A DNA stretch of 64,000 bases from Saprospiraceae bacterium (lineage in GTDB: Bacteria; Bacteroidota; Bacteroidia; Chitinophagales; Saprospiraceae): the NCBI GenBank assembly GCA_013140975.1, contig JABFRV010000086.1, positions 1-64,000 of the forward strand, in the 5' to 3' direction. Shown here piece after piece: positions 26,570 through 35,063 of this stretch. Every line of letters starts with the position of its first letter. Positions within the stretch are counted from its first letter, which is position 1. Under the pieces are notes generated by a model, which saw only the letters and a program-made list of their open reading frames with translations, did no database searches and was not told where the DNA came from. The position numbers and the translations under genes are program-made.

Positions 26570-27091
26570 GATCAGTGCTTTAAGTCCAGAGTAATTTCTT
26601 TGACTGCTACAAAGCCAATCTTCAGCGTTTTCAACCAAGCCAGCTCTAACAGGATTTAAATGTATATAGGACATTTTTTGATTGAAAAGAAATGTTGAAT
26701 CAATTTCAATTGCGTGATTATCATTGGTCCAAATTTGGAAATTTGAATCTCGTACATTGGATCTAGCTTTGAATTCAAATCTTTTTAAAATCCAGTTCTT
26801 TCTGCTTTCACCCTTTTCCATGGCTTTTATAACTTCCTTAGCGGTATAACTCTTAAAATCTCGAATGATGTCAGATAAATTATTTTTACTTGAACTTAAT
26901 ATACAATGCACATGATTACTCATTATGACATAAGACCAAATATTTAAACCCTTGTTTTTCCTGCAATAACTAAAGGAGTCTAGAATTATTTTTCTGTAAA
27001 TTTCTCGAGTAAAGATATCTACCCAGTCTACAATCTGAAAAGTTAAATAATAGCAATTAGATTGATTTGCTATTTTATATGCATCGCTCAT
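26546..27091 (-). CDS. REP-associated tyrosine transposase (RAYT, Y1 family)
   Basis: About 181 residues from the ATG at 27091 (MSDAYKIANQSN); the upstream start at 27148 adds a poor leader. The HUH motif is SNHVHCIL and the catalytic tyrosine region is YIHLNPVRAGLV, as in the TnpA_REP/Y1_Tnp family of single-strand nucleases. The SYTAKEVIKA and KARSNVRDSNFQIW segments also fit. RAYTs are thought to mobilise or maintain REP palindromes in trans, and the gene is bracketed by such repeats here. The gene's 3' tail is part of the repeat itself. Confidence 0.93.
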   Translation of the reverse strand: MSDAYKIANQSNCYYLTFQIVDWVDIFTREIYRKIILDSFSYCRKNKGLNIWSYVIMSNHVHCILSSSKNNLSDIIRDFKSYTAKEVIKAMEKGESRKNWILKRFEFKARSNVRDSNFQIWTNDNHAIEIDSTFLFNQKMSYIHLNPVRAGLVENAEDWLCSSQRNYSGLKALIEIDISDL

Positions 27092-27243
27092 GATAAATGT
27101 GTTTAAGATGTACAAATATATGAAGGATTCTTTTTGATGTTTCAACATTTGTAAGAGTAATATTTGGAAAAATGGTTTCGGTTCTATAAAGGATAATTAA
27201 GAGATTAAGAATGAATAAAGGATTTGTAAGTTTATATTATGCT

Positions 27244-27420
27244 CAAGCCGGAGGCTTGCACACGCACCGACTTAAGCTGGAGCTTAAGCCGAAGAATGTA
27301 TAAATTGCCTCGGCTTAAGGTCTTCCTTAAGCCGCAGCGACATCAAGCCTCTGGCTTGAAACATAATTAATATCAATTTCTACTTCAATTTCAAATCTAT
27401 AAATCTGAGATATCAATTTC
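27244..27420. repeat. REP-type palindromic repeat block, copy 2 with transposase tail
   Basis: Near-identical to 26376-26569 in the same orientation apart from the missing 17 bp and a few substitutions. Hairpins are at 27244-27258, 27271-27288, 27311-27334 and 27344-27358. Positions 27397-27420 repeat the last 24 bases of the transposase gene (codons EIDISDL plus stop), although no transposase follows. Confidence 0.9.
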
Positions 27421-27424
27421 TATG

Positions 27425-27510
27425 AAGCTTATTCCGAAGAATGTAAAAATTGCCTCGGCTTAAGGTCTTCCTTAAGCCGTAGCGACATCAAGCCTCAGGC
27501 TTGAAATATT
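27425..27510. repeat. REP-type palindromic repeat block, partial copy 3
   Basis: It repeats the second half of the unit: hairpin CGGCTTAAGG with CCTTAAGCCG (27456-27479) and CAAGCC-GGCTTG (27489-27503). It lies 17 bp before the stop of ygiD and could also act as a terminator for that gene. Confidence 0.88.
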
Positions 27511-27526
27511 ATATCCTTAAAATAAT

Positions 27527-28411
27527 TTAACCGATCAAAACTGAGGTCATTGACAAGGACCCTGCCAATACTTTGTCATTGAAAAGTGTTGTCTTTTCAT
27601 TCTTGTCTTTTAAAGCCAGAACATAAAGTAGGGGCAGATAATGTTCCGGACTTGGTATAGCTAATTGAAATTCCTTTCCTTGCAAGCTATAGTTAATTAG
27701 TGGACCATGATTGTTATCTAAAATATATTTATTCATTTTAGCTCTTGCTTCGAGACACCAGTCATATCCATATTCAGGAGCATTTAGTTTATCCCAGGCA
27801 ACCATGCCAAGATTATGTACCATGTTGCCACTCCCGATTATCAAGATTCCTTTATCTCTCAAGAAATTTAATTCTTTAGAAAGTTCGTAGTGATATTTTG
27901 CGTCTTTAGAATGATCCAGGCTCATTTGAATAACTGGAATATTAGCTTTAGGATATAAGTGTTTTATTACCGACCAAGCGCCATGATCTAATCCCCAATT
28001 GTTATCAAGACCTACATTCGTTTTCTTTATTGTTGACTTAATTTCAGATGCAAGTTGAGGATTTCCGGGTGCAGAATATTGGATATTATAAAGTTCTTTA
28101 GGAAAGCCGCCGAAATCATGGATTGTTTTCGGCTTAGACATTGCAGTTACAAATGTTCCTTTGGTTTCCCAATGAGCGGAAATACAAAGTATGGCTTTTG
28201 GAATTGGAAGTATCTTAGCAATTGTTCTAAATCCTTTAACGAATTCATTTTCTTCAATAGCATTCATAGGGCTTCCATGTCCTAAAAAGAGTATAGGCAT
28301 CCTGGCTGGACCTTCGCTTAATTTTTTAAAAATGTTTAATTCAGAAAGTTTTAACATTGATCCGGATAAAGGAAGAATTGATAAGATCTCTACAAATTTT
28401 TTTCTATGCAT
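27527..28411 (-). CDS. ygiD: Extradiol ring-cleavage dioxygenase, LigB/DODA (YgiD) family
   Basis: 294 residues. After an N-terminal leader of about 35 residues comes the family core: LFLGHGSPMNA (metal-binding His), ISAHWET (second metal His), DFGGFP, LDHGAWSVI and GSGNMVHNLG. Members open catechol rings such as DOPA with non-haem iron or zinc. The leader is not a clear signal peptide, and the core-proximal start (ARMPILFLG) is also possible. The natural substrate is unknown. Confidence 0.92.
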   Translation of the reverse strand: MHRKKFVEILSILPLSGSMLKLSELNIFKKLSEGPARMPILFLGHGSPMNAIEENEFVKGFRTIAKILPIPKAILCISAHWETKGTFVTAMSKPKTIHDFGGFPKELYNIQYSAPGNPQLASEIKSTIKKTNVGLDNNWGLDHGAWSVIKHLYPKANIPVIQMSLDHSKDAKYHYELSKELNFLRDKGILIIGSGNMVHNLGMVAWDKLNAPEYGYDWCLEARAKMNKYILDNNHGPLINYSLQGKEFQLAIPSPEHYLPLLYVLALKDKNEKTTLFNDKVLAGSLSMTSVLIG

Positions 28412-28466
28412 GTAAACATTATTTAGAGATGATTATGCCAGATTAGTTGATTTACCTCTTAGATAA

Positions 28467-28500
28467 TTGAGATGAAACCAAACATTTGGTTCCATCTCAA
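28467..28500 (-). terminator. Hairpin downstream of the YceI-family gene
   Basis: The inverted repeat TTGAGATG-AACCAAA with TTTGGTT-CATCTCAA has one mismatch and starts 14 bp after the YceI stop on the minus strand. The T tract after it is weak, so it may act as an mRNA-stabilising stem as well as a terminator. Confidence 0.55.
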
Positions 28501-28513
28501 ATCATCCTACTAT

Positions 28514-29128
28514 TTATTTTTTCTTTTTGGATTTTTTAACTTTTTTTAATTGTTCTGCAACTATATTCACATCTACATTAAAATTATCATCTATCGCTTT
28601 GTCTCCAAGATTATCAAAGAAACTACCTGATCCGTACTTAATATTAAACTTTGTTCTGTTGACGTTAAAATTAGCCATAGCTGTAACTGTTTTCTTCTTA
28701 ATTGTTACAGTAGCAGGAAAACTAATTTCATTAGAAATACCTTTGATAATTAAGTTTGCAACAATATCATAATCAGACCCGCCCTTGTGAGTTGCAGAGA
28801 TTATGTTTAAACTGGATCTCGGATTTTTGGCGACACCAAAAAAGTCTTCGCTTTTTAAATGACCAACGAGTTTATCCCCATATTCTCCTTTCGTGTCTTG
28901 GCAGTCGATACTATTCATATCTACAGTAAAGGTTCCGCCTACTAATTTGTCATTTTCTACACTTAGAGTTCCGGCTGAAAATTTAACATAACCCCAATGG
29001 CTACCTGTAACTTTTTTACCTGTCCATTTGAATGTACTTTTAGTTAAATCTATTTTGTACTCATCAGGCGCGGGTTTCATTGACAAAACCCCTAAAACGA
29101 GAATTAATAATACGCTTAATTTTTGCAT
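28514..29128 (-). CDS. YceI-family lipocalin-like secreted protein
   Basis: 204 residues with a signal peptide (about 1-20) and a YceI domain (about 24-190): YKIDLTKSTFKWTGKKVTG, then GTFTVDMNSIDCQD and a long beta-barrel. YceI proteins bind long-chain isoprenoid or polyprenyl lipids in the periplasm. A lysine-rich tail ends the protein. It has its own well-formed promoter at 29144-29174. Confidence 0.93.
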   Translation of the reverse strand: MQKLSVLLILVLGVLSMKPAPDEYKIDLTKSTFKWTGKKVTGSHWGYVKFSAGTLSVENDKLVGGTFTVDMNSIDCQDTKGEYGDKLVGHLKSEDFFGVAKNPRSSLNIISATHKGGSDYDIVANLIIKGISNEISFPATVTIKKKTVTAMANFNVNRTKFNIKYGSGSFFDNLGDKAIDDNFNVDVNIVAEQLKKVKKSKKKK

Positions 29129-29143
29129 TGTTTATATTTTTTG

Positions 29144-29174
29144 CAAAATTAGAATAAATTCTTATAGCGCCAAA
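29144..29174 (-). promoter_or_regulatory. Promoter of the YceI gene (Bacteroidota sigma consensus)
   Basis: On the minus strand TTTG (29171-29174) is followed after 19 bp by TAATTTTG (29144-29151), an exact fit to TTTG-N19-TAnnTTTG. The start codon is 16 bp downstream of the -7 box. Confidence 0.8.
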
Positions 29175-29415
29175 AGTATTTCAGAAACTTATGTTATATT
29201 TTTGGTAATAATATAGAACATTAAAAGAACATATTTAATCTGTTCGGCTTGTATCCAGATTTGTGCTAGAATACTTCAAAAATAGCATAACCCTTCCTTT
29301 TATTCAATTAAAACGAAAATTGTAAAAATCGACTTATTCGTCAAGAATAAGAGGTTTCGCATAGGAATAATTTACTTGAAATCGATTTTTAAAACGAATT
29401 GATAACTTGTTATGC

Positions 29416-31086
29416 CTAAAAGTAATATTGCAATCCAAATTGAATACTGGCACTTTTATAATTCAATCGTAGTGGTCCATCTAAATAGGAACTACTAAAT
29501 CTCTGATATAAGAAAGAGTTATATATATAAATATTATTTCTTATCCTGTAGTTCAAGTAAATTCCTCCACTTACTCCAATTCCCAACTGAGATCTGATAG
29601 GTGTAAGTGAGATCTGATTTAAATTTGAAATAAGTAATGAGTCATTGATGGATCTGCCTTTCATATTATTTTTTATTGATAGCAGTATCCCACCTTGTAA
29701 ACCGAATGTCCATTTATTTATTAAGAACAAATCATAACTCGCTCTTATTGGAATATTCCAGTTCTGTATTGCATTATAATGTATCACATGTCTTGTAGAA
29801 AATTCTTGATACCACTCATCGCCGATAATGGTATCTGTTGTATTATTTATATATTGCCTTCTAATAGTTGTGGGTCCAAACTTATTATTGTTTGTCGATT
29901 GGAAATATTCAAATTGTTCGTTTTTCTGGGTAAATTGTAATCCTGTTTCTAACGACAACTTATTCCATTTAATTCCGATATTCAATCCTGCATTCCACTC
30001 TTCAAGAATTAATTCTGAGGATTTGCGGATTGAAAGGTAATTGTGGAGGTTCGTATCAGAACTTGTAAAACTCTTGAAAAATGTTCCTAATCCGAATTCT
30101 GGGCGAATGAAGTATTGTATATTTCTTTTAGGTTTTTGCCTGGAAGTTAATTCTAGATCTTTTTGAATAATTTGATCCTTGGTCAGATCTTGCTTTTGTA
30201 GAATGCTCGCATTGTCTTCCTTTAATTGAATTGAGTCAGCTGGAATGCTATTTTCTCTTTTCTCATTTATTGTGGTATTTGAAAGACTCACTTCTTGAGC
30301 TTCTTTTGCTTCTTTGGTTGATTCATTTTTTGTATCGTTTAATGGTGTGGCCTGTGTTGATTGAGTTTTATCTGCAATATTATTGTTAGGAAGTTTTTCT
30401 GAATCTTTTTGAAGAGCAGGATTTAGGTGGCTTGATTTACTAATGTTAGATTCTGATGATTGAGATTCAGATTTTTTCAAGTTTGAAGAAGAAATATTGG
30501 ATATATTTTCATCTTTATGTTTGACCTCTTTTTCTTGAGATGAATAATTTGAAATAATTTTAGATTTTTGATTCGTATTTGATAATGTTGAAGAAGCAGC
30601 AGCTGTATTTATTGAAGTTTTGGTAATTTTAGATGTTGTAGATTGTGATGTATTGGAAGAAGTATTTTTGGAATTGTGATTTTTAGTTTGTGAAGTTTGA
30701 TTGTTTACTATTTCGTTAGAATTAGAGTCATCATTATTTGATGAATTATCATTGACATATTCGTTTTGATGATTATCTTTTTGTGATAGATTTTTTTGAA
30801 TTTCAGCAATTGGTTCTGTATTTGTTCTGTTTTTTAATAAAAGAGAATCTGAAGTCAGATCATTCGATAGACTTTGCAAATGAATATTATTTTTCATTTT
30901 GGTATTGTATAATGCATAGCCTATGCCTCCTAAAAGTAGCGGAAGTAAGAACCAAAAAAAGTATCTTCTTTTTTTCTTCTTTGGAGGAAGTTTAGGTTCT
31001 AGATCTGACCAGAATTTGTCAAGATCGATTTGGGATCTATGACCATCGAGTCTATCTCGAAATGATTTGTCAAAATTATTTTCCAT
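29416..31086 (-). CDS. Inner-membrane/outer-membrane-barrel fusion, possible anti-sigma-linked protein
   Basis: 556 residues. A short acidic/basic cytoplasmic N terminus (about 1-40) precedes one membrane helix (about 43-60). A long Ser/Asn/Gln/Thr-rich low-complexity linker follows (about 65-300), then an amphipathic-strand domain (about 325-556) ending in an aromatic (IQFGLQYYF), as in OMP_b-brl proteins. The start overlaps the stop of the ECF sigma gene by 11 bp. The N terminus could act like an anti-sigma factor, although no ZAS motif is visible. The linker seems long enough to span the periplasm. Confidence 0.75.
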   Translation of the reverse strand: MENNFDKSFRDRLDGHRSQIDLDKFWSDLEPKLPPKKKKRRYFFWFLLPLLLGGIGYALYNTKMKNNIHLQSLSNDLTSDSLLLKNRTNTEPIAEIQKNLSQKDNHQNEYVNDNSSNNDDSNSNEIVNNQTSQTKNHNSKNTSSNTSQSTTSKITKTSINTAAASSTLSNTNQKSKIISNYSSQEKEVKHKDENISNISSSNLKKSESQSSESNISKSSHLNPALQKDSEKLPNNNIADKTQSTQATPLNDTKNESTKEAKEAQEVSLSNTTINEKRENSIPADSIQLKEDNASILQKQDLTKDQIIQKDLELTSRQKPKRNIQYFIRPEFGLGTFFKSFTSSDTNLHNYLSIRKSSELILEEWNAGLNIGIKWNKLSLETGLQFTQKNEQFEYFQSTNNNKFGPTTIRRQYINNTTDTIIGDEWYQEFSTRHVIHYNAIQNWNIPIRASYDLFLINKWTFGLQGGILLSIKNNMKGRSINDSLLISNLNQISLTPIRSQLGIGVSGGIYLNYRIRNNIYIYNSFLYQRFSSSYLDGPLRLNYKSASIQFGLQYYF

Positions 31087-31630
31087 TTGCGCTTGCTTTT
31101 TGTGCTAAAAGTTGTTGCATCAGTAATTTTCTTGCCCTAAATAAGTAAGAGCGAGAAGTGACTACTTCTATTCCCAATATTTCTGCAACTTCTTCATGTG
31201 TATATCCATCTATTGCATGAAGGTTAAATATTTTTCGATAAGGATCTTCGAGTTTTTGAATTAGTTTTATTAAGTATTCTGAATCCAGATGTTGAAGACT
31301 TATTTCGGTTTCAGGGATTGAAAGTGCTTGAGATTCTTCTAAGACTTGTATTCCATTTAATCTACTTTTTTCCATCTGGAATTGTCTGAATGTCGTATGA
31401 ATGACAATCTTTCTCATCCATGTGTACAAGCTTGCTTTCTGATGATCAAATTGTTGAAGATTGTTAAAAATATTAATAAATCCTTCCTGTAAATAATCTT
31501 CTGCGCGATGCACATCAGTGACATATCTTCTGATCACAGATAGAAGAGCTGGCGCATAGTTGTACACCAGCTCTTTCTGCGCTCTGCGATCATTACGCAG
31601 ACATTGATCGATCAGATTTATTTCGTTCAA
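31076..31630 (-). CDS. ECF-type RNA polymerase sigma factor
   Basis: 184 residues of the sigma-70 ECF family. Region 2 (about 20-85) has VTDVHRAEDYLQEGFINIF and the DNA-melting stretch YTWMRKIVIHTTFRQF. Region 4 (about 120-175) has the HTH GYTHEEVAEILGIEVVTSRSYLFRARKLL. It starts 2 bp after the surface lipoprotein and overlaps the next gene, so the three form one signalling operon. Confidence 0.94.
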   Translation of the reverse strand: MNEINLIDQCLRNDRRAQKELVYNYAPALLSVIRRYVTDVHRAEDYLQEGFINIFNNLQQFDHQKASLYTWMRKIVIHTTFRQFQMEKSRLNGIQVLEESQALSIPETEISLQHLDSEYLIKLIQKLEDPYRKIFNLHAIDGYTHEEVAEILGIEVVTSRSYLFRARKLLMQQLLAQKASANGK

Positions 31631-31632
31631 GT

Positions 31633-33384
31633 TTAATACTTACGTTTGATGCTAAAGTCTCCAGTAAATGGAATGGGAGATGGGGCTTGACCTTGATATG
31701 AATTGGGAAGAGTTCCAGTAAATGTTCCTTTAATGTAATCTCCAATATTACCTGTCTGTGTTACAGTGATTTGTACACCTGAACACGAGCTGATGCAAAA
31801 TAAATTAATCAATTCTTTATGACTACCAAAAGAAAATCGAATGGGATTTAGCACACCTAGGTTAAAACCATTTTGCGAAATATGAATATAACTTGAATCA
31901 ACCGGATCTTCTCCGTAAAACTGCAGGAGGTTATTTGTATCTTTCAATTGTCGACCTATTACCGTGATTTCTTTTCCTAAGTAATTTATTTTGATATAAT
32001 CATTAAATTGATTACATAATTGAATTATCCCAAGATCGTAAATCGATTGACTACTTACAAGATTTACAGAATATTCAGTTGATTCCTTTAAATTTGTTAA
32101 ATCAACAAATTTAATTTTAATTTCTTCTGGATTGCAAAATATATTTTTATATGAAAATTCTCCATTAGACGGTATTAAGTACGGAATATAAGTATTGGCG
32201 TTAGAACTTGTTATTATTGCATACGCTTGCTTAATCGGAATGTTATTGCAATCGTTAACCAAGGATTTTAACTCAAATTGTTTTGGAAGAGTAATTACGA
32301 CATCGCCTAAATCAAGGTCTATTGTGGTAGTTTGAAATAATTTTATAAGAGTAGGAGTATTGCAATTATAAATATAAAGTTCAAAGTTAGAATTCTGTGG
32401 AAAAATGTCAAGAAAGGATCCATCATTATTTGTTTGACCAGCTGCCGTGCGGTTACCTGTAATATCATTAACTGTAAAATAATAATTTCCAATTGGATTG
32501 CCAGACTGATCTACGAATCTAAATTTTACCATAACACTCTGAAATGGAACATCACAATTCCAAATTGTAAAGTGCGTAACTTTTCCAACATACTTATCAC
32601 CAACCTTATTCGCACTTCCTTCTTCAATCCAACCCCCTTTAGATGCATCAAAATACCATAGAGGAATGGTAGCTTCAGCTTTGGAACTCAAACTAACCGG
32701 AATGGGTGTGCTTAATTCTGCGGGGAATTGTGGATCTAGTTGCAATGCATTACCCGACGCATCTTCTAATTCAACCATCAACATTCCCATAGATCTTAAG
32801 ACAACAAATTTTCCGTCTTTGTTTCTGCCCGTTAAATTTCCCGGCATTTCCAATTGTGTACGTTCAGTTGTTGGATCTAGATAATAAGTATAAACGTTTA
32901 CATTCCCTGAATAGCTAGAACCATTTTTAGTTTTAAAACTGTTGGCTTGAAAACTAACACTTGCAGTTCCATTGCTTTCAACTTTTCCTCCTGATGCTGA
33001 AGGAATTGTTTTTGTTACTTTTCTTGCAACAAGTTGAGCTGAAAGATTAACAATTTTTCCTTTTATGGGTATAACCGTTTTGTGTATTTCAAAATATCCG
33101 GACTTGCGTAATTTTACTTGTGCTCCCTGTGTGTTCATGAATTGATTTTGTAAGAGAAAGACACCGTATTTATCAGTAAGAACTACGGTCTTGTCGTAAC
33201 TTACTTCAACTCCAGCGGCTGGGTTTCCCAAAGGATCAATAATTTTTCCAAATACTCCTGATTCTACATATACCGGATTATTCGTTCCTGAATTATCAGT
33301 ATCTGTGTTTTCTCTACACTGCCACGAAATTGTAGCTGTTAATAAGATGAAGGTCAATAGACCTAATAAATGAAATTTTTTCAT
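31633..33384 (-). CDS. Surface lipoprotein with carboxypeptidase-regulatory-like domain
   Basis: About 583 residues from the ATG at 33384. The lipobox is ISWQC (Cys about 23). A CarboxypepD_reg-like beta-sandwich lies at about 43-120 (VFGKIIDPLGNPAAGVEVSYD...VLTDKYGVFLL), followed by repeated beta-sandwich regions to the end. Large lipoproteins like this sit on or under the Bacteroidota outer membrane. As first gene of the sigma operon it may provide or sense the surface signal. The TTG nine bases upstream is a weaker start. Confidence 0.8.
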   Translation of the reverse strand: MKKFHLLGLLTFILLTATISWQCRENTDTDNSGTNNPVYVESGVFGKIIDPLGNPAAGVEVSYDKTVVLTDKYGVFLLQNQFMNTQGAQVKLRKSGYFEIHKTVIPIKGKIVNLSAQLVARKVTKTIPSASGGKVESNGTASVSFQANSFKTKNGSSYSGNVNVYTYYLDPTTERTQLEMPGNLTGRNKDGKFVVLRSMGMLMVELEDASGNALQLDPQFPAELSTPIPVSLSSKAEATIPLWYFDASKGGWIEEGSANKVGDKYVGKVTHFTIWNCDVPFQSVMVKFRFVDQSGNPIGNYYFTVNDITGNRTAAGQTNNDGSFLDIFPQNSNFELYIYNCNTPTLIKLFQTTTIDLDLGDVVITLPKQFELKSLVNDCNNIPIKQAYAIITSSNANTYIPYLIPSNGEFSYKNIFCNPEEIKIKFVDLTNLKESTEYSVNLVSSQSIYDLGIIQLCNQFNDYIKINYLGKEITVIGRQLKDTNNLLQFYGEDPVDSSYIHISQNGFNLGVLNPIRFSFGSHKELINLFCISSCSGVQITVTQTGNIGDYIKGTFTGTLPNSYQGQAPSPIPFTGDFSIKRKY

Positions 33385-33390
33385 TGCTTG

Positions 33391-33420
33391 CAAAATTAGA
33401 TGATTAATAATAGAATCAAA
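33391..33420 (-). promoter_or_regulatory. Candidate promoter for the sigma-factor operon
   Basis: On the minus strand TTTG (33417-33420), 18 bp, then TAATTTTG (33391-33398, exact -7 box). It ends only 6 bp before the ATG at 33384, implying a leaderless or nearly leaderless transcript, so another upstream promoter is possible. Confidence 0.45.
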
Positions 33421-33646
33421 ACCCGGATTTTGAAGTTTACAATAGCATATAGTCTTTCTTTACCCATAGCGTTGCAGAAACAATAAATTATTTTTAAAAA
33501 ATTTACTTTTAAGACAAATACAGATCAATAAATAGAAGAAAGACAGACATTAAATTATTTTATTCATTATAAAATATTTATAATGAATATATTATATATA
33601 GTTTAAATAACTTATATATTTTTTATTTAATATGTGTGTCTTTTCC

Positions 33647-33677
33647 TTGCTTTTTCGGCGTTGGAGACTTACTTTTG
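33647..33677 (+). promoter_or_regulatory. Promoter of the polysaccharide operon
   Basis: TTG (33647-33649), 20 bp, then TACTTTTG (33670-33677), an exact -7 box. The leader to the first start codon would be about 80 nt. It looks able to drive the tightly packed operon up to 44568. Confidence 0.7.
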
Positions 33678-33764
33678 AGCCTCTAAGGTCTTAGTTCTTA
33701 AGAGTTTAAATATTTAAAAACTGCCATTATAACTAAAGATCTAAGCCGTAAGTCGTTATTAATC

Positions 33765-35054
33765 ATGTTTAAAGAAATAGAGAAAAAGGAAAAGAAAATT
33801 GCTGTTATAGGTTTGGGTTATGTGGGTCTCCCTCTTGCACTTTTATTTGCCAGAAAATATAAAGTGGTTGGATTTGATATCAATGAGAAGCGGATTGAAA
33901 TGCTTAGAAATCGAATTGATCCATCCCGCGAATTGTCTGCATCAAGTTTTGATAATAGTGATATAGAGTTCACCAATGACGTTGAAGTTCTTCGTTCTGC
34001 ACATTTTTTTATTGTAGCGGTTCCTACACCCGTTGATGAGCATAAAGTTCCGGATTTGAATCCTGTGTTAAGTGCTGCCAGAACAATTGGCAAAGTTTTA
34101 AAGAAAGGAGATTATGTTATTTTTGAATCCACAGTTTATCCTGGTTGTACGGAAGAAGATTGCCTTCCGATTTTAGAATCTGTTTCTAATCTTCGTTTGG
34201 GAACAGATTTCAAATTGGGATATTCTCCGGAGAGAATTAATCCGGGAGATAAAAAGAACACAATTGAAAAAGTTCTAAAAATAGTTTCAGGTTCAGACAA
34301 TGAAGCTTTGGAAGAAATAGCAAAGGTGTATGGATCGGTAATTGAAAAAGGAATTTATAAAGCGAAATCTATTCGTGTTGCAGAAGCAGCTAAAGTAATT
34401 GAAAATACGCAACGAGATTTGAATATTTCTTTTATGAACGAATTGTCAATAATTTTTGACAGAATGGGAATATCTACAAGAGATGTTATTGATGCTGCCA
34501 GCACAAAATGGAATTTTCTAAAATTTTCTCCCGGCCTCGTAGGTGGTCATTGTATTGGAGTAGATCCTTATTACCTCTTGCATAAATCCCATGAGTTAGG
34601 TTATGATCCCCATGTAATTCTTTCGGGAAGAAGGATAAATGATAAGATGCCTGAATTTATTGCAAAAAAATTAGTTCAGATTTTAATTGCCAAAGACAAG
34701 AATCCCGGGAATTGCAAAGTTTTAATTTTAGGAATTACTTTTAAGGAAGATGTAACGGATATCCGAAATTCTAAAGTTGCGGATTTGTATGAGGAATTAA
34801 AAGGGTATTCAATGCAAGTACATGTTTCGGACTATATGGCCGATTCACATGAAGTCGAAGAAGAATACCATATAACGCTAACACAAAAGATTGATAATGA
34901 TTATGATGCAATTATTGTCGCAGTTTCTCATCAACAATATACGGAAATGAAAAGTGTTGACTATAAAAAATTAATGAATAGTAATCCAATACTTATTGAC
35001 TTAAAAGGTGTCTGCAAGGATATTGATCCTGAAATTCACTATTGGAGTCTTTAA
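33765..35054 (+). CDS. wbpA: UDP-N-acetylglucosamine 6-dehydrogenase (WbpA/TviB type)
   Basis: 429 residues of the UDP-sugar dehydrogenase family. The N-terminal Rossmann NAD motif is IAVIGLGYVGLPLA. The central domain has the conserved VIENTQRDLNISFMNEL. The catalytic cysteine is C263 in PGLVGGHCIGVDPYY, the GGHCIGVDPYY form typical of UDP-HexNAc dehydrogenases. It oxidises UDP-GlcNAc to UDP-GlcNAcA, the first step of the diacetamido-uronate route encoded downstream. A WecC-like UDP-ManNAc activity is the main alternative. First gene of the operon. Confidence 0.9.
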   Translation: MFKEIEKKEKKIAVIGLGYVGLPLALLFARKYKVVGFDINEKRIEMLRNRIDPSRELSASSFDNSDIEFTNDVEVLRSAHFFIVAVPTPVDEHKVPDLNPVLSAARTIGKVLKKGDYVIFESTVYPGCTEEDCLPILESVSNLRLGTDFKLGYSPERINPGDKKNTIEKVLKIVSGSDNEALEEIAKVYGSVIEKGIYKAKSIRVAEAAKVIENTQRDLNISFMNELSIIFDRMGISTRDVIDAASTKWNFLKFSPGLVGGHCIGVDPYYLLHKSHELGYDPHVILSGRRINDKMPEFIAKKLVQILIAKDKNPGNCKVLILGITFKEDVTDIRNSKVADLYEELKGYSMQVHVSDYMADSHEVEEEYHITLTQKIDNDYDAIIVAVSHQQYTEMKSVDYKKLMNSNPILIDLKGVCKDIDPEIHYWSL

Positions 35055-35063
35055 TTAAGATAC

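Larger units (their letters stand above)
33385..33764. other. Divergent intergenic region with both operon promoters
   Basis: About 380 bp between two divergent operons, extremely AT-rich between 33540 and 33640. An 11-bp AT hairpin lies at 33562-33590. The polysaccharide promoter at 33647-33677 and the sigma-operon promoter at 33391-33420 occupy its ends. No reading frame. Confidence 0.6.

Noticed and set aside
26376-27510. Repeat blocks as CRISPR or phage attachment sites
   Set aside because: They are long hairpin-rich direct copies around a RAYT gene, with no integrase or spacer pattern.
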